64,000 bases of DNA from Helopsaltes ochotensis (Eukaryota; Chordata; Aves; Passeriformes; Locustellidae), in assembly GCA_013400155.1 (NCBI GenBank), contig VXBM01001001.1, forward strand, positions 154,569 to 218,568, in the 5' to 3' direction. Positions 36,526 through 46,628 of this stretch are shown in pieces. The notes beneath the pieces are model-generated. The model worked only from the letters and a program-made list of their open reading frames with translations, was not told the origin of the DNA and did no database searches. The first letter of the stretch is position 1, and the number at the start of each line of letters is the position of its first letter. The position numbers were made by a program, and so were the translations under genes.

Positions 36526-37272
36526 TGTTATAAATGAAATTGCCAATAACCGGATTAAAACAAGCAAATAAATTTGTTGGAACTTTGGCAAACAGAATTT
36601 CAGATTAATTTGGGTTATGAGTAAAAAGCCACCCCTAATTACAGCCCTGAGCCCAGAAATCAGGACAGGGTGAGAGCCAAAAACCTGTCTCCAAATGGAC
36701 AGAGTTTTCCTCAGGTCTCACACCGAGCTCTCATTCTGGCTGTCCCTTTATACAGAAAAATTGGCCTGAGGCTACACCATCCCCGCTCTCCCCTTCCTCC
36801 TTTGGACAGTCTCCCCATCCCGAATACAAGATAATTAGTCCTTCAAATTCCTGTTTTTGTTTTTGTGCCATTTCCCTGCCGGTTCCCCCTCGGTGGTGGT
36901 GGTCGGGGCTGGTATTCATCCGTTGCCTAATCATCCTTTTCTCCTTATCTCTCTTTCTCGGGTGGTGTCTCTTCGGAGTTCCTCCTTGGTAGCTGTGCGT
37001 TGGCATTCTTTCTTAATCGCCGTCATTATTTGTCTCCGGTGATGTCGGTGGTGTCCCCTGCTCGGGCGGCATCCCCTGGGCAAGTCCTCCTTGGTGACTG
37101 TGGGGCTGGCAAGCTTTTGTTCTTCAAATACCACAGGAGTGAATGAGAAATCCCTTCCTGACAAGAAGGATTCCTCCAAGAAATATAGCTGGTTTAGAAA
37201 AACCCTTATAACTCAATCTCCTGTTTAATATATACTTGACGTAAAACACAAATTCCCACGGTATCTGTAACA
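36526..37272 (-). mobile_element. Solo retroviral LTR (747 bp)
   Basis: The element opens TGTTATAAATG and closes ATCTGTAACA, giving TGTTA...TAACA terminal inverted repeats with the retroviral TG...CA ends. It is flanked by a 4-bp duplication, CCGG (36522-36525 and 37273-37276). A minus-strand TATAAAG at 36752-36746 leaves a U3 of about 520 bp and R-U5 of about 220 bp, so I orient it minus. No internal retroviral coding sequence remains, so this is a solo LTR. It is AT-richer than its surroundings. A 4-bp target duplication suits a gammaretrovirus-like (class I) family. It lies upstream of B4GALNT4, in that gene's orientation, and 1.3 kb upstream of the IFITM3-like gene. Confidence 0.8.
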
Positions 37273-37920
37273 CCGGGATCCCCCCTGTTGGGCGCTGGGG
37301 TCCCCAGGATCCCCCTCGGTGCGGGCACAGACCCCTCGGCTCCGTGCCCCCCTCGGCCGCCTCTGCTCTGCCGGCCACAACTCGCTGCACTCATGTGCGG
37401 GCTGGTTCTTCCCTCTGCAGCGCAGGGCTGGAAAACAATGGGAGTTTTTCCCTCTTCTCCTATCCCACAGGTTGAGGCAGCGTCCCCTCCGTGCCGCGGC
37501 TCGGGCTAGGGGCAAAAGCACGGGAGAAACCCGTTATTAAAGGAAGAAATACACTCACGGCTGGGAAAACTAGAGGGCACCAGTGCCCCGGGCTGCGGTT
37601 CCCAGAAACCAAAACCAAGTTTCCAGGGCGAGGCCGCGCTCGTTCGGTTTATTTAATCAGAAACATTCCTGGAGCTGCCAGTAAAATGTTCCGTGACAGC
37701 GCATCCTGCGGGTTCCGATGCGTTAACACAGTTCAGGCGCTCTCACACCGCGAAGCCTGAGAGGGGAATTCCTAAAGGAAGGGTGCAGCCCTGGAGCTTT
37801 CCAGGGATCCCAAAAGGCATCCCCAAAAAGTGGCACCTCCTGGCCTCAACCCTGTGTTTGTGGGAGATGGAGGCGGGCTTGGGGATCCAGCAGGGTTTGG
37901 GGATTTCACAGAAATTTGGG

Positions 37921-38405
37921 ACAGAGAAAGAGGGAGAGGGTGAGAAAGAAGGGGAAAGAAATGGGGGATAAAGAAGGGGCCAAGGGGAAAAAAGGGCAAT
38001 GAAGGAGGAAAAGAAAGGGAAAGAAGTGAGGAAAAAAAAAGAAAGGGGAAGAAAAGAAGAAGGTAAGGAAAGAAGCGGGCAAAGAAGAGGAAAATGGAAG
38101 AAAGGGACAACACAACTGGTTAAAAAAAAACCAAACAAAATCAAACAAACAAAAAAGAAACAAAAAAAAAAGGCGAAAGAATGGGGTAAAGGATGAATGG
38201 AGGATAGGGGGCAGAAAAGGTGACAAGGAAAGGGATAGGGAAACAAGGGGGTAGAGAAAGAAAAGGGAAAGAAAACAGTGAAGCAAATAGGGGGCAAAGA
38301 ACATGTAAAGATGGAGACAAGGAAAGAATCCGGCAATGAGGGGGCAAGGAGGAAGCCAGGAAAGGGGTAAAGAGAGGTTAGGTAAACAGGGAAGAAGGAA
38401 AGCGA
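37921..38405 (+). repeat. Polypurine tract (about 480 bp)
   Basis: The plus strand is almost all A and G, built of GAAAG, GGGAAA and AAGGGG words, with one A/C-rich interruption around 38100-38170. It ends 199 bp before the start codon of the IFITM3-like gene and just before its GC-rich promoter. Confidence 0.85.
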
Positions 38406-38498
38406 GTCCAGGGTTCTCCCCGCGGCGAAGGAGGAGTTTCCTCTGCCCTTTCAGGGGCGTCCGGAGGGGCGGCCTCTTCCCGCTCAGTCCTAAATTTC

Positions 38499-38512
38499 GG
38501 AGAAACGAAACT
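38499..38512 (+). promoter_or_regulatory. Interferon-response-like element (ISRE)
   Basis: GGAGAAACGAAACT lies 92 bp before the ATG of the IFITM3-like gene. It resembles the GGAAACGAAACC type of ISRE found in OAS promoters and contains the GAAACT half-site, though the upstream half is imperfect. Interferon induction through ISREs is established for IFITM1-3 genes. Confidence 0.6.
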
Positions 38513-38603
38513 GCCGCCGCTGCTCCCGCCCCCCGGTGCCTCCCCCTCCCTAAACCGCCACCACAGGTTCCCCAGGTGTCGCCGCCAGAGTCCCCGAGCC
38601 CAG

Positions 38604-39484
38604 ATGCAGCCGTCTCTGCCGCCCTACGAGATGCTGCCGGCGGAGGTGAGCATGGAGGACATGCCCAAGAGCGCCGCGGAGATGGCCCCGAGCACGACGG
38701 TGATGTCCCGGAGCACGACGGTGACGGTGGAGGAGCCGCTGTCGCCGCCGCCCCGGGACCACCTGGTGTGGTCCTTCTTCACCAGCCTGTACGGCAATTT
38801 CTGCTGCCTCGGCTTCCTGGCGTTCTTCTTCTCCGTCAAGGTGGGTGCGGAGCCCGCGGGGGTCACGGGGGGTGGGGGGCGGCCCCGGGGACCCCACTGA
38901 GCCCCCGACCTCAGGGACACCCGCAGAGCCCCCAGCCCGGGATGGGTCCTGGACCCCACCGAGCTCCCGGCCCCAGGGTGACTCATGGGCCCCACAGAGC
39001 CTCAGTTCAGGGCTGTCCAATGGACCCCACGGACCCCAGACCAGAGGGTGCCCCACTGACCCCACAAAGTCCCCTCTCCATGGACCACCGACCCCACAGA
39101 GCCCCCGTTGGAAGCTCGGCAGGGGTTTGGGGCAGGGAGGGCACTGGGCACCTCAGGGTATCCCCGGGGTTTTTTGGGGGAGTTCAGCCCAGCCTGGCAC
39201 CTCGAGCACCTCCCCCCCCCCTCCCACAGCCCTGAGCCCCCCCCCGGGGTGCCCCATCCAGCGCCCCTGACTCTGCCCCTGCCTGCCCGCAGTCCAGGGA
39301 CCGCAAGGTGCTGGGTGACTACAGCGGGGCGCTGAGCTACGGCTCCACGGCCAAGTGCCTCAACATCACGGCCCTGGTCATCAACATCGTCATCGTCCTC
39401 ATCGTCGTCATCGTCGTCGCCGTGGTGGCATCCAGGACCTCGACCTACTACCACCCGCCGTCCAACTACAACCCCTACGGGTAG
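38604..39484 (+). CDS. IFITM3: Interferon-induced transmembrane protein, IFITM3-like
   Basis: Antiviral restriction factor of endosomal and plasma membranes that blocks fusion of enveloped viruses. Two exons, 38604-38840 and 39293-39484, give 142 codons with the intron at the family's usual place, after SVK. The N-terminal tail carries PPYEML (YEML at residues 8-11), the same tyrosine sorting motif that mammalian IFITM3 uses for AP-2 endocytosis. The CD225 domain follows: PPRDHLVWSFF, then paired palmitoylatable cysteines in NFCCLGF, then SRDRKVLGDYSGALSYGS and a third cysteine in AKCLNI. A C-terminal membrane span follows (about residues 101-124), with a short tail ending NYNPYG. The SRDRKVLGDYSGALSYGSTAK block is as I recall chicken IFITM3. 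Position next to B4GALNT4 also fits. One-to-one orthology among IFITM1-3 is uncertain in birds. Confidence 0.9.
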
Positions 39485-39846
39485 GAGGGCCACGCTCAGC
39501 GCCCTCCTTGCCCCGCGGCCTGCGCTTCCCTGCCCGGACTCCCTGCCCGGCGTTCTCCGTAGCCCTCGGGGCCGGGGTGTGCCCTCCTGTCACCGGAGCT
39601 GCAAACCGGCCATCCACGTGCCTCACCCGGAGCCTGCCTGCGTCCCGTCCCTCCTCCCTCCCCACTCGGAGCTTTTGTGGGGCCCTTGCTGGTGGCTGGA
39701 GGTGTCCGGGGATGGATGCCACTGCCCAGAGAGGAGCTGAGCGTGCCCCGCCATGTCCCGCTTGCTGCTTTGCTCTGGGTCTGGAGCCCCAGCTGCCTCA
39801 AAATAATTCTGAGAAGCACCTGGTTCAAAGAAACCCTGCTCCCTGA

Positions 39847-39852
39847 AATAAA
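39847..39852 (+). promoter_or_regulatory. IFITM3-like poly(A) signal
   Basis: AATAAA 363 bp after the stop codon, followed by a T-rich downstream element (TCTCTTTCACTTTTTG). Confidence 0.85.
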
Positions 39853-41746
39853 GGTCTCTTTCACTTTTTGCCTTGTCTTGGTTTCGTATCACAGGGAAGT
39901 GGTTTGGGACTTCCTCCACAGCAGCTTGGATAGATGAGAAACAACATCAGCGCGTGGGAAGTGCCTGGGGGAGGGGGGAACTGTCCCTCACCACAGGGAC
40001 AATGCTCAGGGAACACACCAGGTGCCATGAACCTGGATACTGCGTCCATACAGGGTGTGAAGGTCTCCTAAGGGCCATGCCAAGGATGCGGGTGGGAGCT
40101 GATCCTTGCTGGGGTGTCACCAGGAGCACCCCTGTCCTCAGGGACCCTCAGGAAGGGCTGGCAGCAAGCAGAGCTGAGGGCAAGGTGGCTTCGGTGGGGT
40201 GGGATGTGCAAAGGGATGAGCAGGACGAGCTGGAATGGGATTGAGGAGGGTCAGCAGGACTGGAGAGGCTCCCAGAAGGAAGGGGCTGGTGTGTGCTGTG
40301 GCTCCATCCCAAATCGCCCCACCGGGGCCGGATTCCACGTCCTTCCCTGCAGCTAGGCCACTTGGGATCCTGCTGTGGCTCACAGCCTCCATCTCATTTG
40401 CCTGGGCCCGGGGTTTTCCCGGGGACAGCTGCCTGCAATAGGAAGCGGGGAATGAACTCCATGTCTTGCTTCACTGGCATGTGCAGCCTTTGCTTTCGCT
40501 ATTAAACTCACCCCAGCCCACCAATTCCCTCATATTTACGCTCCAGATTCTCTCCTCACCCCACAGGGGAGGGAACTATGGCCAGAGGAGGCCACACCAA
40601 GCACCGGCCGTCCCTGTCACTCGGCAGGGCAGCGATCCTCGCACCTCCGGGCTGCCACACGGCAGAGTCCGGAGCAAACCCGGCAGGGACGTGGAAAATC
40701 CTGGCCGCAGCCCATCTGGCAGAGCCTCAGCTATGCAGCCGGCCTGGCTTCCCCCCTTCCCCTTCACTCTCCTCGCCCTCAGCAGGCCCCAGTGCTGGGG
40801 GCCCCGCAAGGATGGGAACAGAACTGTATTTTTGCCTCTCCCCACGAACATCGGGGTCCTGCCAAGACACTGCACTCGTAAGATGTCAGAAATCCCACTC
40901 ACGAACACAGCGGATATTTGTTGCAGGGTGCCTGGCACTGAGCCTCTGGTGAATCATTTTTTGCTCTGCTTTTTTCCTGGAAATCACGGGCTCCTCGCTG
41001 CAATCAGGATCTGCCGCCTGCCCGGCCCTAGGCTTGGCCTGCCCAAAACCCCAGCATGTCCAATGGGAATTCAGGACAAAGGCCATTGCTCCAAGATCCC
41101 CTCTCCCTCCTTCTCCCTGCTTTTATCAAGTTTCCAGCACAAACCCAAAGGGCAGGCTCACACAAGCCAACATGGAAAAAACTGACCCTTTCCCAGCCCA
41201 AACCAGTCGCCGGCAAAGCCTCCATCCCTCCCTCCCTCGCACCTGTGACCACTCCGGGCTGCCATGGACAGCTCCCCCCAGCCTATCTGTCACCGCAGCT
41301 CGGGAAGGGAATAAAAACCCTCCAGCACGATGTTTGTTGTGATAGAAAAATGAGGCATTGCTTTGTTCTGGCCAGGACGTGCCATGGAAAACATTCCATC
41401 CACACGCAGTTCCTCGCCTGATGTTTCCCATATCTACACAGACAAAAACCCAAATAAATTCTCGTCCACCGAGAATTACACAACCCTCAGTGCTCGGTCT
41501 CCTATCGGTTCTTGGTCCCTTCACCTTGGATGATAATTTGGTGCCCGTTTTTCGGTCCTCTCGCCGATCAGTTTCCCAGCCCAAGTGTCTGTAACCAAGC
41601 CAGGGAGGTGATGTTGGTTAATGCTCGCTAATGCTCGCTAATGGTTGCCTAATGGTCGTGCCCCCCCTCCCTCTGCGGGGCGGTGCGGGGCCGGTCCCCC
41701 GCCCTGACAGCGCTCCGCTTCCCATTCCAGGCGCTCATTCCCGATC
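39853..41746. other. Spacer between IFITM genes
   Basis: 1.9 kb with no CD225 exon on either strand: I saw no DH..WS, CCLGF or RDRK-type motif. It ends in short near-repeats of TAATGCTCGC (41619-41638) followed by TAATGGTTGCC and TAATGGTCGTG, just before the next gene. Confidence 0.6.
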
Positions 41747-42672
41747 ATGGAGCCCAAGCAGGCGGACGTGTCCGTCCCACTGCAATCCTCCAAATGGGGT
41801 GGAGCCGCCCCCGGCCCCCGCTCCGACCCGCAGCCCCGGGACTACGTGCTCTGGTCGATGTTCAATGTGCTGCTGTGGTGCGCGCTGGGCGGGCTGGGCT
41901 GCCTCGGCTTCCCCCCGCTCGTCTACTCCATCAAGGTGAGGGGGGGACCGGGGACCCCCGCCAGACACCCCGGATCTAGTCCTGATCGGCCCCGGGACCC
42001 CCACCCAGACTGACCCCCAGGCAGCCCCTCCCAGGACTGAGCCGGGCACGGGATCCCTGACATGTCCCGACCCCCTCCCCAGCTCCGGACCTCCCATCCA
42101 GCCGGAGCCGGGACCCCCCGACCCAGCCCGACCCGCACCTTTCCCTCACCCCGGGATCCCCCTGTCCCGTCTCCCCAGCCCCAGCCCTCCCTGACACTCC
42201 CGCTCCCCCCGATCCATCCCGCTGCCTATCCCCCTCCACACCCCTCTCCCATTCCCGCATTCCCAGATCCAGTCTCCCATCCCGGACTCCCAATCTGGTC
42301 TCCCATCCCCGATGCCACCCCACCCTGGGACCCCCAGTGCTGTGTGTCCCCCCGAGCCTGCACCCCCCGAGAGCCGGCACTGCGCCCGGTGGCCTCACCC
42401 CGTGCCCTGGGTGACACTTTCCTGGGGTCCAGCACAACCTTGCGGCCACCCCCGGGTGGGTTGGCCCCTCAGTGAGTGCCCCCCACACCCTGAGCCCCCC
42501 TTTTCCCCCCCAGGCCCGTGACTGCAAGTGCGTGGGGGACCTGGAGGGTGCCCGGCGTCACAGCCACCGCGCCAGGGTGGCGAACATCATCTGCTCCGCC
42601 GTGGTGGCCGTCATCTGGGTGATCTTCATCATCATCACCGTCATCTTCATGGCCACACTCAGGGCCGCCTGA
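41747..42672 (+). CDS. Divergent IFITM1/2-like transmembrane protein
   Basis: Two exons, 41747-41935 and 42514-42672, give 115 codons. The exon junction is at the family-standard ...YSIK | ARD position. CD225 features are PRDYVLWSMFN, a first hydrophobic segment ending GCLGFPPLVYSIK, the charged loop ARDCKCVGDLEGARRHSHRA, and a C-terminal span (AVVAVIWVIFIIITVIFMAT) ending LRAA. The usual Cys-Cys pair before LGF is reduced to Gly-Cys-like (GGLGCLGF), with another cysteine six residues earlier (LLWCALGG). The loop gains two extra cysteines (DCKC). There is no N-terminal tyrosine sorting motif, and I see no clear ISRE upstream. Order in the cluster suggests IFITM1 or IFITM2; I cannot decide which. 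Confidence 0.85.
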
Positions 42673-42900
42673 CCGCCGCCTGGCTCCACCCGGGGGTGCT
42701 TTGCCCCTCCTCCTCCTCCTCGCCTCCAAAATGTGCCCGCTCGGGGCGCGGGGGAGGAGGGCGTGACCCCCGGTCCCCTCGCTGCCCGCACCGCTGGTGT
42801 CCCCGCGGGAGGGATGGGGGGAACACCCCCTCCCCTCCCCTTTGCTCGGCTCACGCGCTTCCTGTCACCTGTCACACACCTGTCGGTCACCGTTGTCACC

Positions 42901-42906
42901 AATAAA
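42901..42906 (+). promoter_or_regulatory. IFITM1/2-like poly(A) signal
   Basis: AATAAA 229 bp after the stop codon. Confidence 0.85.
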
Positions 42907-43579
42907 GTTCGTCCCGAAAAAAAAGAAGCCTCGTTGTCACCTCATTCACGGCGGGACGCCGCAGAGAGTCCTCGGGCCTCCTCCTCTTCCTCCTCTCTCT
43001 GCCTCGGGCCTGCCGCGGAGCAGAGCGTTTCCAGCCCAAATCACAGGGAACTTTCTTCCCATCACCTTGGGCGTGGCAGAAAAAGGAAATTAAAGCCCCT
43101 CCGTGTGTTTTGGCTGCCCAAGCCCCCCACCCTGCAGCCCTGTGTCCCCCCGCCGCCGGGGAGCCCCACGGAGGTGGCTCTGACACCTTTCCATATTAAC
43201 TTTCCCATTTCTTCCATCTGACAGCCCAAAAGCGCTGCCGAGGGGGTTCTGCCCTGCCCAGCGCACCTGGAGGGCGGGGTTGGAGGTACCTGTGCCAGGC
43301 AGGGCCGCGGTGGTCCTGGGCTCCGCCTTGGAGTGACCCTCCCGCGGTGCCAGAGCCACGCCGGAGCCACCCGTGCTCCTCATCCCGGGAGGAAGGCTGG
43401 CTATAAAAAGCCCCGTGGGCTCGCCATCCCAGCCTTTCTCCCAGCCCGGCCCGCGGGACAACCGCATCCCTCAGGGCTGTAATTTCCCAGGTTTATATTT
43501 AGCGGCGCAGGGATATAAAAGGGGTGCCGGCCGCGCTCCCCCGAGGCTGCCGGAGCTGCCCCGAGGCCTCTCCGTGGCC
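42907..43579 (+). promoter_or_regulatory. IFITM5 promoter region
   Basis: 673 bp between the preceding poly(A) signal and the IFITM5 ATG. It contains two TATA-like boxes: CTATAAAAAG at 43401-43410 and ATATAAAAGG at 43513-43522. The second is 60-66 bp before the ATG and would place the transcription start near 43545. No coding sequence was seen. Confidence 0.6.
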
Positions 43580-44691
43580 ATGGACTCCTCGTACCCGCGG
43601 GAGGAGCGGCCGCCCTCCAAGCGGTGGCCGCCCCCCGCCGCCCCCCGCGACCACCTCCTCTGGGCCATCTTCAACACCCTCTACATGAACTTCTGCTGCC
43701 TGGGCTTCGTGGCGCTCGCCTTCGCCGTCAAGGTACGGGACCGGCGGCACCGGAGCGCTCGGGGCCGCCGGGAACCCCTCCCCACCCAGACGCCAAGGGA
43801 GGGATGCCCGAGAAGGCACCGAGAGCTCGGGATAACTCCCGGGAAGGCTGGGGCGGGCGGATCCCATAGGCGGGTGACACCTGCTGCCGGAGAATCCTCC
43901 CTGCTTTTCCTACCACTGATCCCGGAGGGCGTGGGACAGCCTTGGATAACCACAGCCCCCTGCCCACCACCCGAGGAGCAGCTGCTTGATCCTAAAAAAT
44001 GCCACGGGGGCCGTGATGCCTCCACACACCCCCACCCCCCCGGCAGGATCAGCTCCAGCTGTGGAAAGATGGAGCAAGAGTCTGGAGTGAGAGAGTCTCT
44101 GGAGGAAGCAGGAGGGAAAATCCCAGCCCCAGCTGGACTAGACCGGGATAGAAAGATGGGGACAGGCTGGGGCTGGAGCCAGTGAGGCTCTGGATGAAGC
44201 AGGAAGGAAAACACAAGTGGGAAAGGGTGCAGGGCCGGAGGGGAGCAGGAGCAGCCTGGATGGATGGATGGATGGATGGATGGATGGATGGATGGATGGA
44301 TGGATGGATGGATGGATGGATGGATGGATGGATGGATGGATGGATGGATGGATAAATCGTGGGTTGCAAGAGGGACAAAGCCCTGGAGCAGAATGGGGTT
44401 GCAGGGAGGGGCTGCAAGAAGGGGGCTGTGGGAAGGGCTATGGGAAAGGTCTCTCCCCGGCTGTTGCAGGCTCGGGACCGGAAAGTGTCCGGGGATGTGG
44501 AAGCTGCTCGGCACTTCAGCTCCAAGGCGCGGTGCTACAACGCCCTGGCCACGGCGGGCAGCGTGGTGCTGCCGCTCCTGCTCGGCGCCCTCATCGTCAC
44601 CGGCGTCATCCACCTCTCCAAGCTGGCCCAGGAGTCCGTCGGCTTCTTCACCTACCAGTTCAGCGGCAGCGACGACGAGGAGCCAGGGTGA
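43580..44691 (+). CDS. IFITM5: IFITM5 (BRIL), bone-restricted IFITM protein
   Basis: Osteoblast membrane protein involved in bone mineralisation; not a typical interferon-induced antiviral. Two exons, 43580-43732 and 44470-44691, give 124 codons. The start MDSSYPREER corresponds to the mammalian MDTAYPRED type that defines IFITM5. The CD225 core has APRDHLLWAIFNTLY, NFCCLGFVALAFAVK with the paired cysteines, then ARDRKVSGDVEAARHFSSKARCYN, like the mammalian [24 protein letters not shown]. A second membrane span (about residues 82-101) precedes an acidic tail ending SGSDDEEPG, matching the acidic C-terminus of the mammalian protein. The 737-bp intron contains a long TGGA microsatellite. Last gene of the cluster, next to PGGHG as in mammals. 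Confidence 0.95.
44257..44354 (+). repeat. (TGGA)n microsatellite
   Basis: About 24 perfect copies of TGGA without interruption in the IFITM5 intron. The purity suggests it is polymorphic. Confidence 0.97.
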
Positions 44692-44837
44692 AGGGCTGCT
44701 GGAACCTCCTCTGCATCGCTGGTGGCCCCCCAAAAAAAGGCCACCCCGCCCCCCAGCCCCGCTGTTATTTTTGTTTATCCTGTGTTTTTTTTACCTCCCG
44801 TGTGAAGTCCCAGCTTCCGTGGTTGCTATTTTTAACC

Positions 44838-44843
44838 ATTAAA
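44838..44843 (+). promoter_or_regulatory. IFITM5 poly(A) signal
   Basis: ATTAAA 146 bp after the IFITM5 stop codon, the only near-canonical signal downstream. Confidence 0.7.
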
Positions 44844-46628
44844 CGCTTCACACAGCGCGAGTTTCTGCGTGTGGAAAGGGGCGGGGGGGGTGCCAAAGGG
44901 AAAACATAAATATGGGGGTTTTGGCTCCCGTCGGGTTCCTGGCAGTCAGGACACACCGTCATTCCCACGGCCTCTAGGGCCACCTCTGGCCACCGGGACA
45001 CCCTGGACCGAGGAGGGGAGGAAGCAGAGACATTCCTGGGCCTCGTGGGGGTAGGATGAAGGAAATGGGGTGTCCCCTACCCACCCCAAAAGGGAGCTGA
45101 GACCGGCAAACTCATTACAGCAACACAGACACACCCAGCCAGGACAGGGAGGGAGTGGGGATGCACCCCCGCTGCTCCCTGCTCTCTCAGCCTGCGCTGG
45201 AGACGGCTCATTTTGGGAATAAAGGACCCCTTTTTTTGAGGATAAACACCCTTTGCTGCCAACGAGCCCTGGCTCAGAGCGGGGCTGTATCCCAGCCCCA
45301 TCCCAAATCCCAATCCCGGTGCAGCGCACAGGGCTGGGACAGCATGCTCCCTTTGGCGTGCCAGGAGCTGCCGCTAATTAGCGGCTGGCGGCTCTCATGA
45401 GGCCGGAGCAGGACCCAAGTAATTACACGGCAGCGGGAGAGTCCCTGCTCCAGCCCTAAGCATTCCCAGATGCTTCGGGGCACGGAGCAGCCGCGGGGCT
45501 TTTTATAAACCGGGCCGAGATTCCTGGGGTTGGTTTGGACAGGACAGACCCCTCGGGGCAGGGAACGCCTTCGGCATTCCCTGCTCCCACCCCGGGCTGC
45601 CCTGCACGGGCCCCCGGGGACAGGCAGGGTGAGGAGGGGAGGATGCCGTGCGGCCCAGAGTGAGGGGCTGGGGGTACCCTGTGCAGGCACGGGAATTCCT
45701 TGGGATTTCTGGGACACCCTGAGCAAACCCACAGCAGCTCTTTGCTCGCCCCCGAGGCGGCTCAGGCACAGGAAAATGCTGCCCTTGTCATCATCTGACA
45801 GGATAATATTACAGATCACTGATGTCCAGGCTTCCTGCAGCCCTTCAGACGCCAAGTGAGGAAGGATTTAACTCCAGAACCACTTGAAAAGAGAGGGAAT
45901 AATGTAGATAAGGGTTTAAAAACATGTGAGGGATGTTAGATACCAAATAACAGGAAAGGAGCTGTGTGCTGCCCACACGGGGTTAAAAGGCTTTCGGCTG
46001 CATATTTTGGAGCAATATTTAGTGCCAAAACACGATTCATCTGGTGAAACAGCACTGGCTGAGCCTCCACAGCCCCTTGAGCCCACGGAAAAATGCATGG
46101 CGACAGTGAGGACCCGGGCAGGATATGCTGGAGGAGCTGGAGTCAGGATCCCAGAGTCAGGAATGGGCTTCCTTATAAACACAAACATGTCAAGAGCATA
46201 AACAACTCCAGAGTGTTTAGAAAAGACTTTTGAAATGGTCATTTTTAAGGCTTGGTTTCCTCTCCTGCGCCGCGTAAGAGATGTGGGGAGGGGAGTGGGG
46301 GGGCTCAGACGTGGTGACAGCTCCAGACACCAACCCCCACGGGGCCACAAGGACAGGTGGCACACAGGGACAGGTGGCACACAGTGTCCTGGTGGGGCAA
46401 AGGCCTCCTGGCACCGCCTGGCACCTCCTTTCCACCCACTGCTACCTTCCCCCTCCACCCACATCCCGCATCTGCTGCTCCAGTGGGCAACACCCGGATC
46501 AGCCAGGGTTTAGGGGGTCCTGCTGGGTGACCTCTGGATCCATCCGGGTGCTGTGGGGAAGGAGACGCTCTGCCCTGCAACAGAAAAGCTTGGTGTCAGA
46601 TAAGGGAATGGTTTCTTCCCAAATTATT
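44844..46628. other. IFITM5 / PGGHG spacer
   Basis: 1.8 kb between convergent genes. It should contain the PGGHG 3' UTR, but I found no minus-strand AATAAA or ATTAAA in it. No other gene is recognised. The ORFs on both strands lack recognisable domains. Confidence 0.55.

Noticed and set aside
36731..37006. 91-codon ORF rich in Arg/Lys/His as a small basic protein
   Set aside because: It lies wholly inside the solo LTR and has no relation to a known protein; LTR U3 sequence can be open by chance.
37921..38196. Lys/Glu-rich ORF in the polypurine tract as a charged protein
   Set aside because: A purine-only strand necessarily codes Lys/Glu/Arg/Gly; this is simple sequence.
39853..41746. A fourth IFITM gene or pseudogene in the spacer
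   Set aside because: I looked for CCLGF-like, RDRK-like and GDLEGA-like words on both strands and saw none.
44264..44842. ORFs made of repeated Met-Asp-Gly-Trp
   Set aside because: Translation of the TGGA microsatellite joined to IFITM5 exon 2 in the wrong frame.
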